NCBI RefSeq assembly: GCF_030816965.1
Contig: NZ_JAUSYQ010000002.1
Coordinates: 7,988,001 to 8,052,000 of the forward strand
Source of the DNA: Streptomyces canus
GTDB lineage: Bacteria; Actinomycetota; Actinomycetes; Streptomycetales; Streptomycetaceae
DNA: 64,000 bases
Reading direction: 5' to 3'
Both the position numbers and the translations under genes were made by a program. The first letter of the stretch is position 1. Every line of letters starts with the position of its first letter. The notes under the pieces were generated by a model, which was not told where the DNA came from, did no database searches, and saw only the letters and a program-made list of their open reading frames with translations. This document shows positions 35,722 to 43,012 of this stretch, piece after piece.

Positions 35722-35757
35722 GCTTGGTTTTACCAAGCAGGAGCTTGGAAAGTCCAA
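35722..35757. promoter_or_regulatory. Twin palindromes between aminotransferase and HxlR genes
   Basis: GCTTGGT-TTT-ACCAAGC at 35722-35738 and TTGGA-AAG-TCCAA at 35745-35757 are both perfect inverted repeats with a 3-bp spacer, centred 21 bp apart. They are likely operators of the HxlR protein encoded at 35780, controlling itself and the aminotransferase. Confidence 0.75.
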
Positions 35758-35779
35758 CAACTTGTCTAGACTGCGTCGC

Positions 35780-36406
35780 ATGTCACCTCGCCGAAGCTAC
35801 GACCAGTACTGTTCCGCGGCCCGCGCCCTCGACGTGGTGGGCGACCGATGGACGCTGCTGATCGTCCGGGAACTGCTGTCGGGGCCGCGCCGCTACACGG
35901 ACCTGCACGCCGACCTGCCGGGCGTGAGCACGGACGTACTCGCCTCACGGCTGAAGGACATGGAGCGCGACGGACTGACCACCCGGCGTCGGCTCCCCCC
36001 GCCCGGCGCGGCCTTCGTCTACGAACTCACCGCTCGCGGACGCGAGTTGCTGCCGGTGCTCCAGGCCCTCGGCACCTGGGGCGGGCCCGAGCTCGGCGCC
36101 CGACGGCCCACCGACGCCGTACGCGCGCACTGGTTCGCGCTGCCCCTGCTGCGCGCGCTGGAGGGGGAGGGGCTCGTCGAAGTGCGGCTGGAGGAGGGGG
36201 ACTTCCACGTGTACGTCGGCGCGCAGGACGGTCCCGCGTACGGCGAGGGGCCGGCACCCCAGGAGCCCGACGCCCGGCTGGTCCTGGACTCGGAGGTCTG
36301 GGGGGCCGTCGGCCGCGGGGAGTTGAGCCTGGCGGACGCGGTGCGGGACGGCCGTGTCGAGGTGACCGGGGACGGCGCGATCGCCAAGGTGCTGCGGGAG
36401 GCGTGA
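35780..36406 (+). CDS. HxlR-family regulator with C-terminal SCP2-like extension
   Basis: A 208-residue protein. The N-terminal 100 residues are an HxlR winged helix with its conserved cysteine (SYDQYCSAARALDVVGDRWT, then RYTDLHADLPGVSTDVLASR). The C-terminal 100 residues (VRAHWFALPLLRALEGEGLV, then RLVLDSEVWGAVGRGELSLA) resemble a sterol-carrier/SCP2-like domain, as in many actinobacterial HxlR fusions, which may bind a hydrophobic ligand. It starts at ATG 35780; frames open farther upstream are antisense to the aminotransferase. The 3' end and its terminator are duplicated downstream. Confidence 0.9.
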   Translation: MSPRRSYDQYCSAARALDVVGDRWTLLIVRELLSGPRRYTDLHADLPGVSTDVLASRLKDMERDGLTTRRRLPPPGAAFVYELTARGRELLPVLQALGTWGGPELGARRPTDAVRAHWFALPLLRALEGEGLVEVRLEEGDFHVYVGAQDGPAYGEGPAPQEPDARLVLDSEVWGAVGRGELSLADAVRDGRVEVTGDGAIAKVLREA

Positions 36407-36592
36407 ACGAAGAAGGCCCGCCGGAGCGGGCCTTCTCGCCGGGCCGTCAGGCGCCGGGCGGGCAGCCTGGGGAGGTCACCTCGACCTGGTGGGTGTGGCC
36501 GGGACGGCGCGATCGCGAGGGCGTTGCGGGAGGCGTGAACGAAGGAAGGCCCGCCGGAGCGGGCCTTCTCGATGAACCGTCAGGCGCCCGGC
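36369..36592. repeat. Tandem duplication of the HxlR 3' end and its terminator
   Basis: Copy 1 (about 36369-36460) and copy 2 (about 36502-36592) share the last codons of the regulator, GCGGGAGGCGTGAACGAAG, a terminator and GTCAGGCGCC. The terminators, GAAGGCCCGC-CGGA-GCGGGCCTTC, lie at 36412-36435 and 36545-36568, period 133 bp. The second copy overlaps the 3' end of the convergent gene at 36580. Confidence 0.85.
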
Positions 36593-37392
36593 GGCACCTG
36601 GGAAGGCCGCCCCGCCCCGCGGGTCAGCGCATACCCGCCGACCCCGGCCAGCGCGGCGAGCGCACCGCCGATTGCGGTCCACACCCACCGGTCGGACCAC
36701 CAGCCCGAGGACCAGCCGTCCTCGGGCTCGATGGCGGACAGCACGGCGGAGGAGTCCTCCGAACCGCCGTCCCCGGCCTCGGACTTCACCGCGATGCCCG
36801 GCACCAGCGGCTCCGCGAGCGAACCGTCCACCGCGGCCGAGCCGCCGATGTCCTTGGAGCCGACCCGGACTTCGGTGCTCACCGGGAGACCCAGGTCGGC
36901 CGTGGTGAGACCGACGGCCGTCAGCCGGATGTAGTACGTGCCCGGCAACGGGTCGCCCGCCCACATCTCCGACCAGGCGCGGACCGTGCGCAGCGTGCAG
37001 GCCAGCTCCACCGAGGAGGAGTCGGCGGCGGCGGTGCGGGTCTGCGCGCCGTACTGGCAGGACTGGCGGCGGCGCAGACCGTCGTACACGTCGATCTGCC
37101 ACGTCTGCGCGGCGTGGGTTCCGGGCAGCTTCACCGTCGCCTCGACGGTGGGCCGCTGGCCGGCGTCCGCGGGGAACGACCAGTACAGGTAGTCACCCGC
37201 GGAGCCGCTCGCCGTGGCCGTTTGGTCCTGTTCGATCTCCGTCGCCGTACGGAAGGACGTGCCCGCCTGGGTGGGCGCGTCGCTGTCCGCCGAGGCGGAA
37301 TCCGTCGGTGTCGGCGAGGAGTCGGCCGCGGCCGGCGCGACGGCCAGCCCGAGCATCAGCAGGGAAGCGCTCAACGCGCGTGTGATCCGCAT
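36580..37392 (-). CDS. Secreted, membrane-anchored protein coupled to VWA protein
   Basis: A 270-residue protein with a signal peptide (RITRALSASLLMLGLAVAPA), an extracellular beta-rich domain and one C-terminal membrane helix (WVWTAIGGALAALAGVGGYA) followed by a short basic tail. The extracellular part (SAGDYLYWSFPADAGQRPTV, then WQIDVYDGLRRRQSCQYGAQ and PLPGTYYIRLTAVGL) resembles pre-peptidase-like or jelly-roll modules and parallels the second half of the VWA protein upstream. ATG 37392 shares one base with the VWA stop (TGATG), so the pair is made together and probably interacts at the cell surface. The exact role is unknown. Confidence 0.82.
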   Translation of the reverse strand: MRITRALSASLLMLGLAVAPAAADSSPTPTDSASADSDAPTQAGTSFRTATEIEQDQTATASGSAGDYLYWSFPADAGQRPTVEATVKLPGTHAAQTWQIDVYDGLRRRQSCQYGAQTRTAAADSSSVELACTLRTVRAWSEMWAGDPLPGTYYIRLTAVGLTTADLGLPVSTEVRVGSKDIGGSAAVDGSLAEPLVPGIAVKSEAGDGGSEDSSAVLSAIEPEDGWSSGWWSDRWVWTAIGGALAALAGVGGYALTRGAGRPSQVPPGA

Positions 37393-38657
37393 CAGTTGGT
37401 CCTCCAGACCGCGACCCGCCAGCGTGACAGCCAGCCCCACAGCAGACCGGCGACGAAACCGGCGAGGATCAGTGTGCCGAGCAGCCACCAGCCGCGCCCC
37501 AGGCCGAAGGAGGCCACGTCACTCGCCTTCGACGGTCCGTCCACGACGTCGACGGTCAGCTCCAGCGGCAGACCCGGAGTGGTCTTCACCCCGGAGGCCG
37601 CCGAGAAGGAGTTGGTGACCTGGAGGCAGACGGTCTCCGCGGCCGCGTCCTCGTCATCGGTGTCCGCCTTGGGGTAGCGAAGTCCCGTGGCGATCACATC
37701 CGTACGGCCGTTGCCGCCGGCCTCGCCGCGCACGATCTCGCGCCCGTGCACGGTGACCGCCCGCAGCAGCACCCCGTACGAGGGGTTCACGGCCCGGTCG
37801 GCTCCCACACTCACCGAGGCCCGCAGCTCCTGGCCCGGTTCGACGTCCACCCGGTACCAGCGCTGCTGGGTGAACTCCTCACGGTCGGTGTAAAGACCCG
37901 ACTTCAGCGTGGGCGCCGTGGCGCAGGAGCCGGCCCCCTCGGTGGCCACCGGCGTCACCACCGGGTCGGCCGCGCGGACCACCAACTGGTTGACCTTGTC
38001 GGTGAGTTCGTCGGCGTGCTCGACCGAGGTGTAGGTGCCGCCGGTCGCCTCCGCGATGCAGCTCAGCTGCTGCCGCATCTTCGTGTTCGGGACCAGGCCG
38101 AGGGTGTCGATGGTCAGCCCGATGCCCTTGGCGGCGATCTCGCGGGCCACCTCGCACGGGTCGAGCGGGGCGCAGGTGTCCTCGCCGTCGCTGATCAGCA
38201 CGATCCGCTTGGAGGAGGCGCCGTCGGTGAAGTCGCCGGCGGCCTTCAGCAGCGCGGGGCCGATCGGTGTCCAGCCGGTGGGGGACAGGGTCGCCACCTG
38301 CGTCTTGGCCTCGGTGCGGTCCAGCGTGCTGACCGGGTAGAGCTGGGCGGTGTCCTTGCAGCCCGTCTTCTGGTTGTCGCCCGGGTAGTTGGCGCCCAGG
38401 GTCCGGATGCCGAGCTGCACCTCCTCGGGCGTCGCGTCCAGCACCTCGTTGAAGGCCTGCTTCGCCGCGGCCATCCGGGTGCCGCCGTCGATGTCCGCCG
38501 TCCGCATCGAGCCGCTCACGTCGAGGACGAGATCGACCTGGGGCGTGGCCTGGCCGGTGGGTTCACCGGCGACCGCCGCGACCGGGAAGGCGATCCCCGC
38601 CGTCAGGGCGGTGAGCAGGGCGCACACTCCTGCCACCCGCCGTTTTCTTGTGATCAT
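37392..38657 (-). CDS. Secreted von Willebrand factor A domain membrane protein
   Basis: A 421-residue protein with a signal peptide (about 1-30). The VWA domain spans residues about 38-225, with the metal-site motif DLVLDVSGSMRTADIDGG, a conserved Thr (TPIGPALLKAAGD), and RIVLISDGEDTCAPLDPC. A beta-rich domain follows (REEFTQQRWYRVDVEPGQEL), and there is a C-terminal membrane helix (WWLLGTLILAGFVAGLLWGW) with a basic tail. MIDAS residues are intact, so it can bind metal and a ligand protein. It is the first gene of a two-gene surface module with the product at 36580-37392. Confidence 0.9.
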   Translation of the reverse strand: MITRKRRVAGVCALLTALTAGIAFPVAAVAGEPTGQATPQVDLVLDVSGSMRTADIDGGTRMAAAKQAFNEVLDATPEEVQLGIRTLGANYPGDNQKTGCKDTAQLYPVSTLDRTEAKTQVATLSPTGWTPIGPALLKAAGDFTDGASSKRIVLISDGEDTCAPLDPCEVAREIAAKGIGLTIDTLGLVPNTKMRQQLSCIAEATGGTYTSVEHADELTDKVNQLVVRAADPVVTPVATEGAGSCATAPTLKSGLYTDREEFTQQRWYRVDVEPGQELRASVSVGADRAVNPSYGVLLRAVTVHGREIVRGEAGGNGRTDVIATGLRYPKADTDDEDAAAETVCLQVTNSFSAASGVKTTPGLPLELTVDVVDGPSKASDVASFGLGRGWWLLGTLILAGFVAGLLWGWLSRWRVAVWRTN

Positions 38658-38702
38658 CGCCGGATCCTATTGATCAGGTGTGCCGGGCTCCAAAACGGCC
38701 GC

Positions 38703-40187
38703 TCAGGCAAGGGGGTTGGGCAGCTCGGTCCACCGGTCGCCCGGCGTCTCCGGCGACAGCCGCATCAACGTCAACGCCTTCGCGGGCAGCGGCTGTTCGA
38801 GCAGCGCGGCCAGATCCGGGGTGCGCGGCAGCTCCCGCACGGCCGTCTCCAGCGCACCTCGCAACGCCGTGGCCGAACCCGCCGTACCCGCGAGGGCTCC
38901 GGCCACCAGCGAGCCGAACAGTTTGCGCCGCAGGGTCGTCACGTCGTCGGTGACCAGCCGCCCGGACAGTGCGGGGACCGGGATGCCGTGCTGCGCGAGC
39001 CTGGCCGGGCTGATCCGGATGTCGGCCAGGTCCCGGTAGACCAGCCGCTCCGGTGCGCCCGAGTCGGACAGGACGACGAGGAGGTTCTGGCCGTGCGCCT
39101 CCAGGGCGATGCCGAACTCCAGCAGACGCAGTCCGACCGTGAGGGACAGCCGGGCGAACTCCGCGAGCCAGACGGGGGATTCGGGCAGCTCGGTGGTGGC
39201 CAGGGCGGCCACCGGGATGACCCGCTCCCCGTACACCTGAGGGGACTCGCGCAACACGGCGGCCAGATCGGGAGAGTTGGCCGTCACCGCCCCCAGGGTG
39301 CGGGTGAAGTGCAGGAGGCCGTCCATGCGCTCCGCCACCGTCTCCGCGAACCGTGAGAGGGTCGCCGACGTGCTGATCGAGTAGACGGAGATGTCCCGCA
39401 CCGAGGACGTGAGCCGTGTGCTCAACGCGGTCTTGACGTGCGGTCCGTCGGCCAGGGCGAGGGTGCGCAGGGACATCAGCGGGTGCGCCTCGACGCCTTC
39501 GGCGACCGGCCGCTTCAGCACATGCTCCGACTGCCACGGATGCACGGGCAGCAACAGCCGCTCCCCGTCCCGCAGGTGCGACGGCCACGCGCCCGTCACC
39601 AGGCACTCGTCCGCCGGAACCGGCACGAACCCCAGCCGTACCAGCGGCCGGTGCTCGGGCCCGTAGGCCAGCTGCTCGGCCACCGAGAAGCCCGGCCGGG
39701 AACGGCAGTTGGGGTGATAGGGATGCCCGTCGACCACCCGCTGCTCCCACTCCCACTCGCGCACCGGCCAGGCTTCCTCGCGGGCGGGTTGTCCCGCCCT
39801 CGACAGCGCCAACGAGGCGACACTGCCGGCGAGTTCACCGGCGAAATCCGCACCGTGCGGTACGCCGAGCGCGGTCATCAGGCGCGCCGGATCGTCGTGG
39901 GCGACCTCGTCGAGCCGCACGACGGCGGTGTGGGCGGCGGTGGCGAACGGGTCCGGGTGCGGGCCGTGCATCCTGCGGCCGTCCGAGAGACGCAGGGTGA
40001 GCCCTTCCCGGCCCGCCTCCCGGCCGGTGACCCAGGGCAGCGGCTCGTGCGCGAGCCCACGCCACAGCCGGGACAGCACGGCCGCGCGGGCGCCGGGCAG
40101 CTCGGCCGTGTACCGCGCCACGAGGTCGGGGCGCAGGACGGCCAGCTCTTGGGCGAAGTCGGCCTCGGCGGCGGAGGGACGGTGCAC
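38703..40187 (-). CDS. IucA/IucC-family NIS siderophore synthetase
   Basis: A 494-residue NRPS-independent siderophore synthetase. The ATP-binding motif is DGHPYHPNCRSRPGF, and LLLPVHPWQSEHVL and LSTRLTSSVRDISVYSIS are family blocks, followed by the FerroxB-like/FhuF-type C-terminal region (LLEFGIALEAHGQNLLVVL, YRDLADIRI). These enzymes use ATP to couple a carboxylate (citrate, succinate or alpha-ketoglutarate-type) with a polyamine or hydroxylamine. It is divergent from a second NIS synthetase at 40262. Neither a decarboxylase, a monooxygenase nor an acyltransferase lies beside them. Confidence 0.92.
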   Translation of the reverse strand: MHRPSAAEADFAQELAVLRPDLVARYTAELPGARAAVLSRLWRGLAHEPLPWVTGREAGREGLTLRLSDGRRMHGPHPDPFATAAHTAVVRLDEVAHDDPARLMTALGVPHGADFAGELAGSVASLALSRAGQPAREEAWPVREWEWEQRVVDGHPYHPNCRSRPGFSVAEQLAYGPEHRPLVRLGFVPVPADECLVTGAWPSHLRDGERLLLPVHPWQSEHVLKRPVAEGVEAHPLMSLRTLALADGPHVKTALSTRLTSSVRDISVYSISTSATLSRFAETVAERMDGLLHFTRTLGAVTANSPDLAAVLRESPQVYGERVIPVAALATTELPESPVWLAEFARLSLTVGLRLLEFGIALEAHGQNLLVVLSDSGAPERLVYRDLADIRISPARLAQHGIPVPALSGRLVTDDVTTLRRKLFGSLVAGALAGTAGSATALRGALETAVRELPRTPDLAALLEQPLPAKALTLMRLSPETPGDRWTELPNPLA

Positions 40188-40261
40188 GGGCGGGCTCCTC
40201 GGGTACGACCGGTGTCACGGTGGGGCGGCGAGAACAGACATACTGATCGTCATCGCCCCAG

Positions 40262-41776
40262 ATGAACCGTAGAGAACGAGTGGATCGCGTGGACCTCCCG
40301 CCCCCGCCGGCCGGCACCGACGTCGCGCACCGCGCCGACGCGTACGCGGCCGCACCCCTGCTCAACTGCCTGCTGCGCGAGGTGGCCGAGGCGCTCCCGG
40401 AACCCGGCGAGCGCCCGGTGTACCGGCTCCCCGGCGGGAGACTGCTCAGGGTGCGGGGCGACCGGCGGCCCGCCGACCCCGAGATGTACGCCGCGGGCGG
40501 CTGGCGGCGCGTCGGACACACCGAACTCGTGAAGCTCGTCGCCGAGGAACTGACCCGGTACACCGGAGTGTCCAACCACGAACTGCCCGCCGAGATGATC
40601 GACAGCCGGGACACGGTGGCCGCCCTGCTCACGGCCCGGGACCGGGTCACGGCGCCCGGCGACCCGTATCTGCGCTCCGAGCAGTGCCTCGTCACCGGCC
40701 ACCCGTACCACCCCGCGCCCAAGGCCCGCGGCGGCGGCCCCGTCGCCGCCTGGCTGCCGTACGCCCCCGAGGCCCACGCCCGTTTCCCGCTCGTCCTGCT
40801 CGGGCTGCGCGAGGACACCGTCGTCGAGGAGGGCGACACCTCGGCCCTCGACACGCTGGGCGAGGCACCGCCCGGCTACCGGCTGCTGCCCGCCCACCCC
40901 TGGCAGCTCGACCTGGTCTCCTGCACGGAGGCCTTCGAGGACGGCAGGCTCATCCGGCTCGGCACGACCGGTTTCGAGGCCTGGCCGACGGCGGCGGTCC
41001 GCACGGTGTACGCGCCCACTCAGGATCTCTTCCTCAAGTTCAGTCTCGACGTCCGCATCACCAACGACATCCGGCGGCTCTGGCGCCACGACCTGCTCAA
41101 ACTCCGCCGTACGGATGAAGCGGCCGTGCGCGCCTTCGCCGCGAGCCCCGGCTCGGCCGCCTGGTTGAGCGACCGCGGCTACCGCACCGCCGACTTCGCC
41201 TTCGAGGAACTCGCCGTCCTGGTCCGTGACGGCCTGCGCGACCATGTGCGGCCCGGGGCGACCCCGCTGCTCGCCGCGGCCCTGGTGGAGGGCTTCGAGG
41301 GCAGCCCGCTCGACGGCACCGCGGATCCGGCGGCCTGGTGGGAGGCCTATCTGGGCGTGGTCGTCCCGCCCGCCCTCGCGGCCTTCGCCGACCACGGCGT
41401 CGTACTCGAGGCGCATCTGCAGAACACCCTGGTCGCCGTGGACGCCGACGGCACGCCCGTGCAGGCGCTGTTCCGGGACGCCGAGGGCGTGAAGCTGTTG
41501 CCGGACGTGCCGCGCGCGGCTGGCTGGGAGCGGCTGGTGTACTGCCTGGTCGTGAACCACCTGTGCGAGGTCGCCGCGGCCCTCGCCGAACGCCATCCCG
41601 GCTTCGCCCCCTGGCCCGCCGTCCGCCGGGAACTGGCCCGCCACGACCTCCCCGAAGCCGCCGCCCTGCTCACCGCGCCCACCCTCCCCGGCAAGACGAA
41701 CCTGCTGCTGCGCTGGACGGGCGCGGACGGCGCGGACGCCCGCTACCTGCCGCTGCCGAATCCGCTGGCCGGGTGA
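40262..41776 (+). CDS. Second IucA/IucC-family NIS siderophore synthetase
   Basis: A 504-residue NIS synthetase paired with the divergent one. Motifs are VTGHPYHPAPKARGGG, YRLLPAHPWQLDLVSCTEAF, FSLDVRITNDIRRLWRHDLL and GVVLEAHLQNTLVAVDADG. Sequence divergence between the two suggests they act on different ends of the same backbone, as in other two-synthetase siderophore pathways. GTG codons at 40280 and 40289 are alternative starts; a purine-rich stretch lies before 40280. I see no iron-box (DmdR/IdeR TTAGG-type) palindrome in the 74-bp gap. The HipA-like gene starts 22 bp after the stop and may be cotranscribed. Confidence 0.9.
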   Translation: MNRRERVDRVDLPPPPAGTDVAHRADAYAAAPLLNCLLREVAEALPEPGERPVYRLPGGRLLRVRGDRRPADPEMYAAGGWRRVGHTELVKLVAEELTRYTGVSNHELPAEMIDSRDTVAALLTARDRVTAPGDPYLRSEQCLVTGHPYHPAPKARGGGPVAAWLPYAPEAHARFPLVLLGLREDTVVEEGDTSALDTLGEAPPGYRLLPAHPWQLDLVSCTEAFEDGRLIRLGTTGFEAWPTAAVRTVYAPTQDLFLKFSLDVRITNDIRRLWRHDLLKLRRTDEAAVRAFAASPGSAAWLSDRGYRTADFAFEELAVLVRDGLRDHVRPGATPLLAAALVEGFEGSPLDGTADPAAWWEAYLGVVVPPALAAFADHGVVLEAHLQNTLVAVDADGTPVQALFRDAEGVKLLPDVPRAAGWERLVYCLVVNHLCEVAAALAERHPGFAPWPAVRRELARHDLPEAAALLTAPTLPGKTNLLLRWTGADGADARYLPLPNPLAG

Positions 41777-41798
41777 GCGCTGACATACCCTGGCCGGT

Positions 41799-42704
41799 GT
41801 GCTGCGCGATGTGACTGCTGTTCGATACGTGACCCCGCTGAGGTCCGGGGGCTCCGTCCCCGGCGTCTTCGAGGCCGATGACCTGGGCACCTACGTCGTG
41901 AAGTTCACCGGTTCCGCGCAGGGCCGCAAGGCGCTGGTCGCCGAGGTGATCGTCGGTGAGCTGGCGCGGGCGCTGGGGCTGCGCTTTCCCGAGCTGGTCC
42001 TCGTGCACTTCGACCCGGAGATCGCCGACAGCGAGCCGCACCAGGAGGTACGCGAGCTCCACAGCGCCAGCGCGGGCCTCAACCTCGGCATGGACTACCT
42101 GCCGGGCGCCCGCGACTTCACGCCCGAGGTGGCCAGGACGTTCCCGGTCGACCCGGTGGAGGCCGGCCGGATCGTCTGGCTCGACGCGCTCACCGTGAAC
42201 GTCGACCGTACGGTCCACAGCTCGAACCTGATGGTCTGGCCGACGTTCGGTATCGCACCCCCGCGCCTGTGGCTGATCGACCACGGTGCCGCGCTCGTCT
42301 TCCACCACCGCTGGGAGGGCACGGACCCGTCGAAGTCCTACGACTTCCGCCACCACGCCCTCGGTCACTACGGCCCGGACGTCCGCGCCGCCGACGCGGA
42401 ACTGGCGCCCAAGGTCACTCTCGACGTCCTGCACGAGGTCACGGCGGCCGTCCCCGACGCCTGGCTCACCGGCTTCGCGACCCCGGACGAGGCACGCGAG
42501 GCCTATGTGGCGTACCTCCACGCGCGCGTGCGGGCCTCCGAGGCATGGCTGCCCACCGACTTTCCCACCCGGGAGGAACTCGCCGCCGAGGAGGCTCTCC
42601 GCGCGGCGAAGACACAGGAAGGCCGGCCCAACTGGCTGAAGCGGGTCCCCGACCTGCACGGCAAACCGGCCGCGGAACAGGATTGGTCGGTGCACCTCGG
42701 ATGA
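41799..42704 (+). CDS. HipA-like kinase-fold protein, no HipB partner
   Basis: A 301-residue protein. VPGVFEADDLGTYVVKFTGS gives a conserved Lys, LVAEVIVGELARALGLRFPE follows, then LNVDRT-type residues (DALTVNVDRTVHSSNLMV, carrying the D/N pair of the HipA catalytic loop) and LWLIDHGAALVFHHRW (the metal-binding Asp). This fits the HipA-family kinase fold in its short, stand-alone actinobacterial version. Unlike toxin HipA, no HipB-type DNA-binding antitoxin is adjacent. Starts at GTG 41799 or 41797. It overlaps the SelW-like gene by ATGA. Confidence 0.8.
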   Translation: MLRDVTAVRYVTPLRSGGSVPGVFEADDLGTYVVKFTGSAQGRKALVAEVIVGELARALGLRFPELVLVHFDPEIADSEPHQEVRELHSASAGLNLGMDYLPGARDFTPEVARTFPVDPVEAGRIVWLDALTVNVDRTVHSSNLMVWPTFGIAPPRLWLIDHGAALVFHHRWEGTDPSKSYDFRHHALGHYGPDVRAADAELAPKVTLDVLHEVTAAVPDAWLTGFATPDEAREAYVAYLHARVRASEAWLPTDFPTREELAAEEALRAAKTQEGRPNWLKRVPDLHGKPAAEQDWSVHLG

Positions 42705-43012
42705 CGGAGCCTTCTTCGGACTCTCGGCGGGTCGAGATCGAGTACTGCACCCAGTGCCGCTGGCTGCCGCGCGCGGCCTGGCTGGCCCAGGAACTGCTCA
42801 CGACCTTCGAGACCGAGCTGACGGAACTGGCACTGAAGCCCGGCAGGGGCGGGATCTTCGTCGTCCGGGTCGACGACGAGGTCGTCTGGGACCGCCACGA
42901 GCAGGGTTTCCCGGAGCCGACGGCGGTCAAGCAGGCCGTACGCGACCGAGTGGCCCCCGGGAAGTCCCTGGGCCACTCGGACAAGGTCTCGCAGGAGGAT
43001 GTCAGCCCTTGA
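42701..43012 (+). CDS. SelT/SelW/SelH (Rdx) family thioredoxin-fold protein
   Basis: A 103-residue protein with the redox motif CTQC at residues 16-19 (IEYCTQCRWLPRAAWLAQEL), FETELTELALKPG, and GIFVVRVDDEVVWDRHEQG. It is the cysteine (non-selenium) version of the Rdx family; reduced-glutathione or thioredoxin partners are proposed for relatives. ATG 42701 overlaps the HipA-like stop by four bases, so the two are translationally coupled. The stop overlaps the convergent malate synthase stop by 11 bp. Confidence 0.9.
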   Translation: MTEPSSDSRRVEIEYCTQCRWLPRAAWLAQELLTTFETELTELALKPGRGGIFVVRVDDEVVWDRHEQGFPEPTAVKQAVRDRVAPGKSLGHSDKVSQEDVSP

